A stretch of DNA of 17,037 bases from JBBFMJ01 sp037441225. Lineage in GTDB: Bacteria > Acidobacteriota > Thermoanaerobaculia > UBA2201. The stretch lies in the NCBI GenBank assembly GCA_037441225.1, contig JBBISU010000068.1, forward strand, positions 1 to 17,037. The letters are read 5' to 3'. This document shows positions 1-6,776 of the stretch, piece after piece (within the stretch, counting starts at the first letter, position 1; the number at the start of each line of letters is the position of its first letter). Below the pieces are notes generated by a model that searched no databases, was not told the DNA's origin, and worked only from the letters and a program-made list of their open reading frames with translations. The translations under genes were made by a program, and so were the position numbers.

Positions 1-56
1 GGCTACAATTCTTTAATTTATAATTGACGGGTCGTGCAAGCACGGTCGCTACACAA

Positions 57-74
57 ACTGCTGCTCTAATGCTC
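57..74 (-). repeat. Dispersed intergenic repeat, copy 1 (inverted)
   Basis: Read on the minus strand this is GAGCATTAGAGCAGCAGT. It matches the copies at 4721-4738 and 4794-4811 at 15-16 of 18 positions. Continuing leftwards on the minus strand comes a segment containing GTGCTTGCA, which also follows copy 3. On the plus strand, CGTGC (33-37) and GCACG (40-44) form a compact 5-bp hairpin. Confidence 0.55.
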
Positions 75-107
75 TATTTTATCTCATTTTCAACTGCATT
101 TTTTAGG

Positions 108-136
108 TTAAACTTTAATAAAAAATATGATATAAT
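108..136 (+). promoter_or_regulatory. Possible promoter with leaderless start for the 144-1670 gene
   Basis: A perfect -10 hexamer TATAAT (131-136) lies 7 nt upstream of the ATG at 144. The candidate -35 (TTAAAC, 108-113) has 17-nt spacing but matches TTGACA at only 3 of 6 positions. With usual -10 to +1 spacing, transcription would start at or next to the start codon, which fits the absence of a Shine-Dalgarno site. Confidence 0.4.
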
Positions 137-143
137 TTCTTAA

Positions 144-1670
144 ATGAAAAGAATAATATTATTATTGTTATTTTGCTCTATAATATTTTCAAGTGAAAAT
201 AAAGAATTTTTTGCTGATTTAAAAAATAATTTAGAAAAAGAAATTAAAATAATTAAAAACAGGTTATTAACTGCAAAGGATGATGAAAAATTAAAATTAA
301 AAAACTTATTAGAAGAAAAATATCAATTTCTTCATAATATAAGACATTATAAGGCATTTTACGATCTTTTTAAAAATTTTAAATTTGAAAAAGATTACAT
401 TACTATATTATATTTGGGAAGTGGTGCACATATTGCACCTTTGGAAATTTTAAAAGTAAAAAATTTTAAAAAAGTTGACTTTATTTATACTGAAATAAAT
501 GCAATTGTTTCTGTTCAATTAGAATATCTCTTGGAAACACTTTCATCTTTAAATTGCATAAAAAATTTAGAAATAAAGGTAACACCACTTCCGGAATCAA
601 ATTTTTTTAGTACTTCACAAGAAGAGATCAATAAATGGATAAAAGAATTTATAGAATTAAATAAGCAATCCCCACCTATAATGATTACATATTCTTTTAA
701 ATTTAATAATACTGATACATCAATCAATTTGATAATAAATGGAAAATCAGATTCTAAAGGAAGTACCCCATATTATAAAGCATCCGACTTTCTTAAATCT
801 GATTTGATAATAACACATGACTGGAGTTTTGATCCAAGAGAAAACTTGAATATTTTAAAATCTACAATTGATTCCTGTTGTACTTTAAATAAAAAAAATA
901 TTTATGTTTTAATGGAAGATATTACCAAATATCCACAGCCACTTGATTTATCTTTATTCAAAATAAAAAACGAAACAAAATATGATTTTGGACATTCAGA
1001 ATATTTTAAGTTGCCAGAGGGGGAAAAATTAGATTATGAGGATGAGCCAGCATTATATAAAGGTGCAGTGATACTTAAACCTGACTTGAATTTTTTGTGT
1101 TCTTTATCTGCTGATGAAAGAGAAACTATTTTCAATTTGTTAATTTTTAAGGATTACGGATTTTACAGAAGGAATTGCGATATATTAAAAGGAAAAATTG
1201 TTTTATCCCCTCCTTTATTAGATATTTATGTTGGTTATGGATATAAAGATATTTCTGGAAATAATCTTTTGCATAAAAATGATAATTTGTCTAATTTATC
1301 TGAAAGAGCAATAAAAGTAGTAAAAAAAGTTTCCAAAATCCCGCAAAAGAAAATCCTTTGCAATTATTTGAAAGATTTTAAAGAGAGTTTAGAAAATATT
1401 TTTCCAGATAATGATAAACTCATATCAAGAGATAATAAAGAAAACGATTTTTCAAATCCATTTTTGTTGTCGGAAAATTCAAAAAAAGAATTTTTAAAAG
1501 CAACAAAGGAAAAAGATAAACTTATGGAAAGGTTAAATAAGGATAAAGAAGATGCTATAAGATCTATAAAAATATTAGAATCATTTATAAAAAACAATAA
1601 AGATTGTGGTTTTGAGAATATGATAGAATCAAAAAATTACAAAGAAATTAATAATGAAAATCTTTATTAA
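144..1670 (+). CDS. Exported protein with a methyltransferase-like Rossmann segment
   Basis: The 508-residue protein begins with a short hydrophobic stretch (about residues 3-16) that looks like a signal peptide. Cys11 lies inside it but the context LLFC is not a lipobox. A Lys/Glu-rich, probably coiled region follows (about 25-65). Residues 86-101 (ITILYLGSGAHIAPLE) resemble glycine-rich motif I of SAM-dependent methyltransferases, and YTEIN (115-119) places an acidic residue where the ribose-binding Asp/Glu of that fold sits. The middle and C-terminal parts match no family I recognise; the last 60 residues are charged and probably helical. There is no Shine-Dalgarno site, and TATAAT lies 7 nt before the ATG. 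The next large gene also carries a spermidine-synthase/methyltransferase-type fold. Function is unknown: the Rossmann resemblance is visible in the sequence, but catalysis is not shown, and an exported protein would not be expected to meet SAM. Confidence 0.85.
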   Translation: MKRIILLLLFCSIIFSSENKEFFADLKNNLEKEIKIIKNRLLTAKDDEKLKLKNLLEEKYQFLHNIRHYKAFYDLFKNFKFEKDYITILYLGSGAHIAPLEILKVKNFKKVDFIYTEINAIVSVQLEYLLETLSSLNCIKNLEIKVTPLPESNFFSTSQEEINKWIKEFIELNKQSPPIMITYSFKFNNTDTSINLIINGKSDSKGSTPYYKASDFLKSDLIITHDWSFDPRENLNILKSTIDSCCTLNKKNIYVLMEDITKYPQPLDLSLFKIKNETKYDFGHSEYFKLPEGEKLDYEDEPALYKGAVILKPDLNFLCSLSADERETIFNLLIFKDYGFYRRNCDILKGKIVLSPPLLDIYVGYGYKDISGNNLLHKNDNLSNLSERAIKVVKKVSKIPQKKILCNYLKDFKESLENIFPDNDKLISRDNKENDFSNPFLLSENSKKEFLKATKEKDKLMERLNKDKEDAIRSIKILESFIKNNKDCGFENMIESKNYKEINNENLY

Positions 1671-1695
1671 TATATTTTTTCCCTGAATAAAATAT

Positions 1696-1848
1696 ATGAA
1701 AATAAAAAACTACATAGTAATAAGAAAATTAAGAAAGCTTAAAATCGGAGAGGAATTTAGTATAAATTATAATAATAAAATATTGAAGTTAAAAAGAGAA
1801 AAGGTAAATAATTTGTTTTTTCAAAAAGGGGTAAATTATAATGGATAA
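1696..1848 (+). CDS. Possible small basic protein, 50 aa
   Basis: An ATG at 1696 opens a frame of 50 codons (N-terminus MKIKNYIVIRKLRKLK, ending in VNYNG) that stops at 1848 and overlaps the start of the 1841 gene by 8 nt. It fills nearly the whole gap between the two larger genes. The product is Lys/Ile/Asn-rich and strongly basic, with alternating hydrophobic positions in its second half (FSINYNNKILKLK) that could form beta strands. No family is recognised. There is no convincing ribosome site before the ATG. The overlap would allow translational coupling with the downstream membrane protein. In such AT-rich DNA a 50-codon open frame can occur by chance, so this is a hypothesis. Confidence 0.35.
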   Translation: MKIKNYIVIRKLRKLKIGEEFSINYNNKILKLKREKVNNLFFQKGVNYNG

Positions 1849-4681
1849 AAGAAAAGATGTTTCAAAATTAAATTTTTCAAAAAATAGATATTTTTATATG
1901 TTTATATCATTTCTTTTTATAAGTGGCTTTTGCGCAATTTCATATGAAATAATATGGTTGAGAAGTTTAAGATTAATTTTAGGTTCTGATTCCATAGCAA
2001 TTGCAGCTGTCTTGGCTTCTTTTATGGCTGGCTTAGGTATTGGAAGCTTATTTTTTGGAAAACTTTCCGATTCTAAATCGCCTTTAAAAATATATAGGTG
2101 GTTAGAGTTTGCCATTGGTATCCTTGGAATATTTTCAATTAAAATGTTTCCATTAGTTAATGATATATATAAATACATTTTTATAAATTATGAAAATTCT
2201 CCCAATGTTGTATTTCCTTTAAAATTTTTATTAGCATTAATAATACTTGGCTTACCTGTCTTCTTTATGGGTGGTACATTGCCTGTGACAGTATGCTTTT
2301 TAACAGAAAATTTCAAACTACGCAGTGAAAGGATATCCATTGTTTACGGAATAAATACTTTAGGAGCATGCGTTAGTGCAGCAATAGTTCCTTTTCTCCT
2401 TCTACCTTCCTTTAAACAAAATAAAATTATTCTTTTTACAGCAGGTTTAAACTTATTAGTTTTTTTTGGTACCTTCTTCCTCACAGATAATAAAAAATCA
2501 GATTTTTCAAAAAATAAAGATATTTCAGTAGACAAAAAGAAAAGGGAAAAATCTTTTTTACCTATAGTTCTTTTTATTACTGGATTTGTTTCTATTTCTT
2601 TGGAAACAGTATGGAATAGATTATTTTCTCTAAATTTTACAAACAGTGTTTATTCTTTTAGCTTAATTTTGATTGTATATTTAGCAGGCATTTCCATTGG
2701 TTCCTTAATTTTTAGCAAGATAAAAACAGATATAAGCAACATTATCAATATATTTGCAATTACACAAATACTTATAGGTATTTTTATTTTGTTTCAGGTA
2801 ATTTTTATAGATAAGACTTCTATGATCAGTTTATGGTTTTTTAGTTTTTTAAATTTAAATTTTTCTAACTATATTTTAATTGGATCAATTATTATAACTA
2901 TTTTCACATTCCCTATTACTTTTTTATATGGAATTTCTTTCCCAGCGGGATTGACATTTTTAACTAAAAACCCAAAATTTTTTGGTTCCCAAATTGGATT
3001 CTTATCTGCTTTAAACACCTTTGGTACATCAATTGCTTCTATTTTGGTAACTTTTGTTTTCTTTGGCATTTTAGGAAGCAGGAATACCCTTATTTTTCTT
3101 TCAATTCTATGTTTTATTAATTTTATTATATTGTTTAAATTAACATCTTTTAAATTTAAAATTTTATATTTCATTTTTTACATTCTACTAATTTTAATTG
3201 CATTTGCTATTAAATGGGATTTGAAAAACTTTCATCTTCTTTTATGTCAAAAACCCGATTGGACTTTGCAAATGTTTAAACAAAATAAATTAGAAAATTA
3301 TAAAAAAAATTTAGAAATTATCGATTTTTTAGAAGACAGAGAAGCCATTGTTTCTGTTGGCGAATTTTCAAATAGAGATAAAATTCTTTATATAAACGGA
3401 AAACCAGATGCAAGTAATTCTCCAAATGATTTATTGGCACAGTATTTATGTGGATATTTGCCTTTTCTATATATTGACAATTCAAATTCTGCAAAGGTTT
3501 TGATTTTAGGATTGGGATCGGGTTCAACGACTTTTGCAGCATCTCTTCAAGAACCAAAATCACTAATGACACTTGAAATTGTACCTCTTGTTGAAAAAAT
3601 GGCTAAAAATTATTTTCCCGATATTAATAATTCAGTTACAAATAAAACAAAGATAACATTTGAAGATGGAAGAAACTACATTCAAAATACTGATGAAAAA
3701 TTTGATATTATTATTAGCGAACCCTCCAATCCTTGGATTTCAAGCATTTCCAATCTTTTTACTGAAGAATTTTTTCTATCTATAAAAAAACATTTAAAAA
3801 AAGATGGCATATTTTGTCAGTGGTTTTATTATTATAAAATGGATTTTGATTACATTATTGGGATAATTTCTACGCTAAGAAGTGTATTTCCTTACATAAA
3901 TGCCTTTAACTTAACAGGAGACATAATTTTAGTGGCATCAATTAGTCCCTTAAAACTAAATACTGTTAATTTGTTAAAACCAGATGAAAAAATCATATCA
4001 CTGTTAAAAAAGATTGGCATAAACTCTCCAGAAGAAACTTTGAATTACTTTTTATGGAATTCGGAACAAATAAAATCGTTGGAAAGCAAAATACCAATAA
4101 ATGAAGATAATAAAAACTGGTTAGAATTTGAAGCACCAAAATATATTTTTATGGATTATTCAAAATCAAACCTAAGGAAACTTCTTGAGTACTTTAGTTT
4201 TTCTTCTTTGCCTATTGATTTAAATTATACTGCCAAAAATAATCAATATATATTCCCAGAACTTGGCATAAATTTGGAAAATTTATATAAATTAGAAGTT
4301 TCCTTTTATGGCATCGTAAAAGAAAATTATACAAACGATGTTTTACTTGATAATGCTTTTTGGAGAGCAGAGTTAAAAGATAATAATAATGGAAAGATTA
4401 AAATATCAAGCCCAATAATTAATGGTTTTTTGAATTTACAGATTACAAAAATTGTCCTTTTAAAAGAAGTAATGTATTGGGAAAAATATCAACCAGTAAC
4501 AGTGACAACACCAGAACATACATATTTATCTTTCGTAAAAGATGAGAAACCTTTTTGCTGGACTGGGGTCTGGAATTGTAATATATCCCAAAAATCTTAT
4601 ATATTAACAGTTGAAAAAATGTCAAGTGTAACTTCAAGAGATGAATTATTAGCTTTATTAAAAAATATTAAATGTCATTAA
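1841..4681 (+). CDS. Polytopic membrane protein fused to a spermidine-synthase-like domain
   Basis: The 946-residue protein starts with two homologous MFS-like halves. Each opens with the same signature: GFCAISYEIIWLR near residue 30 and GFVSISLETVWNR near 249, each followed by a MAGLGIGSLFFG-type helix. I count 13 hydrophobic segments up to about residue 454. A spermidine-synthase/methyltransferase-like domain follows, with LGLGSGSTTFA (about 556-566), LEIVP, FEDGRNYI (about 607-614) and ISEPSNPWISSISNLF (about 624-640). The last 200 residues are an extra region I do not recognise. In true spermidine synthases the segment equivalent to SEPSNPW carries a catalytic Asp (SDCTDP in E. coli SpeE); here it is Glu, so speE would be the wrong name. 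The domain order matches the widespread bacterial family annotated as fused MFS/spermidine synthase, whose reaction is not settled. A weak ribosome site (AAGGGG) precedes the ATG. The preceding gene also encodes a Rossmann-type protein. Confidence 0.92.
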   Translation: MDKRKDVSKLNFSKNRYFYMFISFLFISGFCAISYEIIWLRSLRLILGSDSIAIAAVLASFMAGLGIGSLFFGKLSDSKSPLKIYRWLEFAIGILGIFSIKMFPLVNDIYKYIFINYENSPNVVFPLKFLLALIILGLPVFFMGGTLPVTVCFLTENFKLRSERISIVYGINTLGACVSAAIVPFLLLPSFKQNKIILFTAGLNLLVFFGTFFLTDNKKSDFSKNKDISVDKKKREKSFLPIVLFITGFVSISLETVWNRLFSLNFTNSVYSFSLILIVYLAGISIGSLIFSKIKTDISNIINIFAITQILIGIFILFQVIFIDKTSMISLWFFSFLNLNFSNYILIGSIIITIFTFPITFLYGISFPAGLTFLTKNPKFFGSQIGFLSALNTFGTSIASILVTFVFFGILGSRNTLIFLSILCFINFIILFKLTSFKFKILYFIFYILLILIAFAIKWDLKNFHLLLCQKPDWTLQMFKQNKLENYKKNLEIIDFLEDREAIVSVGEFSNRDKILYINGKPDASNSPNDLLAQYLCGYLPFLYIDNSNSAKVLILGLGSGSTTFAASLQEPKSLMTLEIVPLVEKMAKNYFPDINNSVTNKTKITFEDGRNYIQNTDEKFDIIISEPSNPWISSISNLFTEEFFLSIKKHLKKDGIFCQWFYYYKMDFDYIIGIISTLRSVFPYINAFNLTGDIILVASISPLKLNTVNLLKPDEKIISLLKKIGINSPEETLNYFLWNSEQIKSLESKIPINEDNKNWLEFEAPKYIFMDYSKSNLRKLLEYFSFSSLPIDLNYTAKNNQYIFPELGINLENLYKLEVSFYGIVKENYTNDVLLDNAFWRAELKDNNNGKIKISSPIINGFLNLQITKIVLLKEVMYWEKYQPVTVTTPEHTYLSFVKDEKPFCWTGVWNCNISQKSYILTVEKMSSVTSRDELLALLKNIKCH

Positions 4682-4720
4682 CTTTAAAAATAGCAATTGA
4701 AAACCAGAAAGATCAATATA

Positions 4721-4738
4721 GAGCAGTAGATCAGCAGT
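4721..4738 (+). repeat. Dispersed intergenic repeat, copy 2
   Basis: The sequence GAGCAGTAGATCAGCAGT differs at two adjacent positions from copy 3, 56 nt downstream. It is followed by CCGTGTTCGTG and then TATAAATTA; the TATAAATTA string also occurs near copy 1. Confidence 0.55.
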
Positions 4739-4793
4739 CCATTGTCCGTTTTCCGTGTTCGTGTTTTTTATAAATTAATATGGCATTTTAAAA

Positions 4794-4811
4794 GAGCAGT
4801 AGCGCAGCAGT
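4794..4811 (+). repeat. Dispersed intergenic repeat, copy 3
   Basis: The sequence GAGCAGTAGCGCAGCAGT is followed about 9 nt later by GTGCTTGCAAGA. Copy 1, inverted at the left end of the window, has GTGCTTGCACGA at a similar distance. Confidence 0.55.
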
Positions 4812-4846
4812 GTTGGGATTGTGCTTGCAAGATATGTAAAATAAAC

Positions 4847-4867
4847 GGGCTGGGATAATTCCAGCCC
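4847..4867 (-). terminator. Probable terminator hairpin after the sulfatase-like gene
   Basis: GGGCTGG (4847-4853) and CCAGCCC (4861-4867) form a perfect 7-bp GC-rich stem with a 7-nt loop. Read on the minus strand it is followed by GTTTATTTTA, a modest U-rich tail, so it can end transcription of the gene finishing at 4989. It may also act on the convergent plus-strand gene, although the plus-side tail is not U-rich. Confidence 0.5.
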
Positions 4868-4882
4868 TAACAAAACTCTTAT

Positions 4883-4941
4883 ATTTTTGCAAATATTTTA
4901 TTACCTATTCTTGTAGAAAATATACTAAAATTTGCAAAAAT
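4883..4941. repeat. Perfect 12-bp inverted repeat, 35-nt spacer
   Basis: ATTTTTGCAAAT (4883-4894) has its exact reverse complement ATTTGCAAAAAT at 4930-4941. The arms are AT-rich, so a stem would be weaker than the GC hairpin beside it. It may be a transcript-end structure or the remnant ends of a small mobile repeat. Confidence 0.5.
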
Positions 4942-4988
4942 CCCAATAACAGAATTGCCTCACAAAAAATTTATAGAATGACTATTTA

Positions 4989-6776
4989 TTATCTCGAATT
5001 ATTATTTACAGGATTTTCCTTTGCTTTTTTTATGTAATTTAAAATCTTATCCTTCTCCGGTGATTCTGGAACAATTTCTAAATATTTTGTAAAATGTTTT
5101 ACTGCACATTTGACATCATTTAAAAAATCAGCACATAAAATTGCGAGGTTTTTATTTGCTTGGGGATCCTCAGGATCTAATAACAATGCCGTTTCTAATA
5201 AAATCTTTGCTTTATTGTAGTTCTTTTTAACAAAATAAATAGTACCAAGATTAACAATGCTATCTAAATCCTCGCTATCAAGTTCAACTGCTTTTTCTAA
5301 AATTTTTTCTGCTTCATCAAAATTTTTTATATTTATCAATAATTTTCCATAATTTTTGTAAATTACCTGTGCATTTGGATATTTTTCAATAATTTTTTTA
5401 AATTGCATAACTAACTCATTGAAGTCATTATTTAAAAAACCTTTTTCTTTTGCAGCATCCAAAGAATTAATATCTTTTAACAACTCACTTATATTTGCCC
5501 TTTGAAGCAAATTAAGCTTAATATTGGGACCAGACATATATCCTAAACTTTGAAGTTTTTTTTCAGATTCTGAATTTTGTTTAATATTCTTTACCAAAAT
5601 TTTATTAAGTTTATCATTAGAAAAATATTCCATAACATTTTTTGATAAATTATTCAAAATCTTATTATAATTTTGATCATAGGCAAGATTTTTCTCTTGG
5701 AGTTTATCCCTTTTCATATCATAAAGTTCTCTAATTCCATGTTTTATTAACATAAAATCCCCTCTTCTGGCACCATAAACAGGGTTTACATTAAAAATAA
5801 AAGAAGGAAGAAATGTAAAACTATAAATATCTCTCTCTTTATTTTGAAACTTAAAGAGGGATACCCCATCAGTTTTTATATCTGTTTTAAAATTAAACCA
5901 ATCAATAACAGTAGGGGCAATATCTTCAAGTGAAATGGGCATTGATATATTACTTACCCCTTTTAATTTTGGATAAATTATTAAAGGAATATGAAGCGTT
6001 GAATTATAAAGGGTATATCCATGTCCATATTCTCCTTTTTCACCCAAACCTTCTCCGTGATCACCTACAATGATTATTCTCCACTTTCTTTTTTTATCTT
6101 CATTTATTTTTTTTAAAATAATTCCAACTTGCTCATCAACAAAAGCAACTTGAGCAGCATAAGGATTTTTTGGATAAATAGGATAATATTTTTCTCGCTT
6201 TTTATAAGGCACATGCATATCAAAATAATGAACCCATAAAAATAAAGGAGAAGAATTATTTTTTATATATTTTAATACATGATCAGTAGTAATTGCCCCA
6301 TCCCTTGTGCCTGATAGCCAATCATTTTCCCCTCTTCTTTTTATGTCACTATCATCATATAAATCAAAACCTTTATCCAATCCAAATCTTTTATTTAAAG
6401 TTTCCGAAGAAATAAAAGCAGCTGTTTCATACCCATTTTCTCTGAAAATTTCAGCAATTGTCTTAATATTTTCTTTTAATTTATAACCAGTGCAATCCAG
6501 AACCCCATGGGATAGAGGATTTAGTCCAGTAAGTATTGTAGCATGTGCAGGAGTTGTAAGGGGACAAGGGGTTAATGTTTCTGGCACATAAAAACCCTTT
6601 CTTGCAATCTCATCAAGGTTTGGTGTCTTAACTTTTCCTGAACCAGAAATTCCAATATAATCCCATCTCCAAGTATCCAAGGTTAAAAGCAAAAAAGAGG
6701 GTTTTTGATTTTTTTCAAAATTAGAGCTTAAGATTATTAAAAATAATATCAGTATTATTTTCTTAATTTTTCTCAT
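4989..6776 (-). CDS. Sulfatase-superfamily hydrolase/transferase with C-terminal TPRs
   Basis: The 595-residue protein has a signal peptide or membrane anchor (about 4-20) and then an alkaline-phosphatase-superfamily sulfatase domain. Likely metal ligands are Asp34 and Asp39 in LTLDTWRWD and Asp239-His240 in VGDHGEGLGEKGEYGHG; HYFDMH (183-188) also fits. The nucleophile region PLTTPAHATILTG (72-84) aligns with the sulfatase CxPxR signature as T74-T75-P76-A77-H78. The formylglycine Cys/Ser is therefore Thr and the Arg is His. Thr nucleophiles are known in related phosphoethanolamine and lipoteichoic-acid transferases, so phospho-group chemistry is possible. Residues of about 465-575 form about three TPRs (KNFDEAEKILEKAVELD, KNYNKAKILLETALLLDP). 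The ATG lies 14 nt inside the end of the upstream SUMF1-like gene, implying translational coupling; no Shine-Dalgarno is visible. The substrate cannot be read from the sequence. Confidence 0.9.
   Translation of the reverse strand: MRKIKKIILILFLIILSSNFEKNQKPSFLLLTLDTWRWDYIGISGSGKVKTPNLDEIARKGFYVPETLTPCPLTTPAHATILTGLNPLSHGVLDCTGYKLKENIKTIAEIFRENGYETAAFISSETLNKRFGLDKGFDLYDDSDIKRRGENDWLSGTRDGAITTDHVLKYIKNNSSPLFLWVHYFDMHVPYKKREKYYPIYPKNPYAAQVAFVDEQVGIILKKINEDKKRKWRIIIVGDHGEGLGEKGEYGHGYTLYNSTLHIPLIIYPKLKGVSNISMPISLEDIAPTVIDWFNFKTDIKTDGVSLFKFQNKERDIYSFTFLPSFIFNVNPVYGARRGDFMLIKHGIRELYDMKRDKLQEKNLAYDQNYNKILNNLSKNVMEYFSNDKLNKILVKNIKQNSESEKKLQSLGYMSGPNIKLNLLQRANISELLKDINSLDAAKEKGFLNNDFNELVMQFKKIIEKYPNAQVIYKNYGKLLINIKNFDEAEKILEKAVELDSEDLDSIVNLGTIYFVKKNYNKAKILLETALLLDPEDPQANKNLAILCADFLNDVKCAVKHFTKYLEIVPESPEKDKILNYIKKAKENPVNNNSR

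Larger units (their letters stand above)
4682..4988. other. Convergent intergenic region, non-coding
   Basis: This 307-nt gap lies between two genes that point at each other. It contains no convincing ORF. Its left part is richer in G+C than the flanking genes and carries two copies of an 18-nt dispersed repeat. It also has a 7-bp GC-rich hairpin and, further right, a 12-bp perfect inverted repeat. These are listed separately. Confidence 0.7.

Noticed and set aside
144..200. Lipoprotein signal around Cys11 of the first protein
   Set aside because: The residues before the Cys are LLF; a small residue is required at -1, so signal peptidase I processing is more likely.
1841..4681. Naming the gene speE (spermidine synthase)
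   Set aside because: The catalytic Asp motif is replaced by SEPSNPW and the domain is fused to 13 membrane segments, so polyamine synthesis is not supported.
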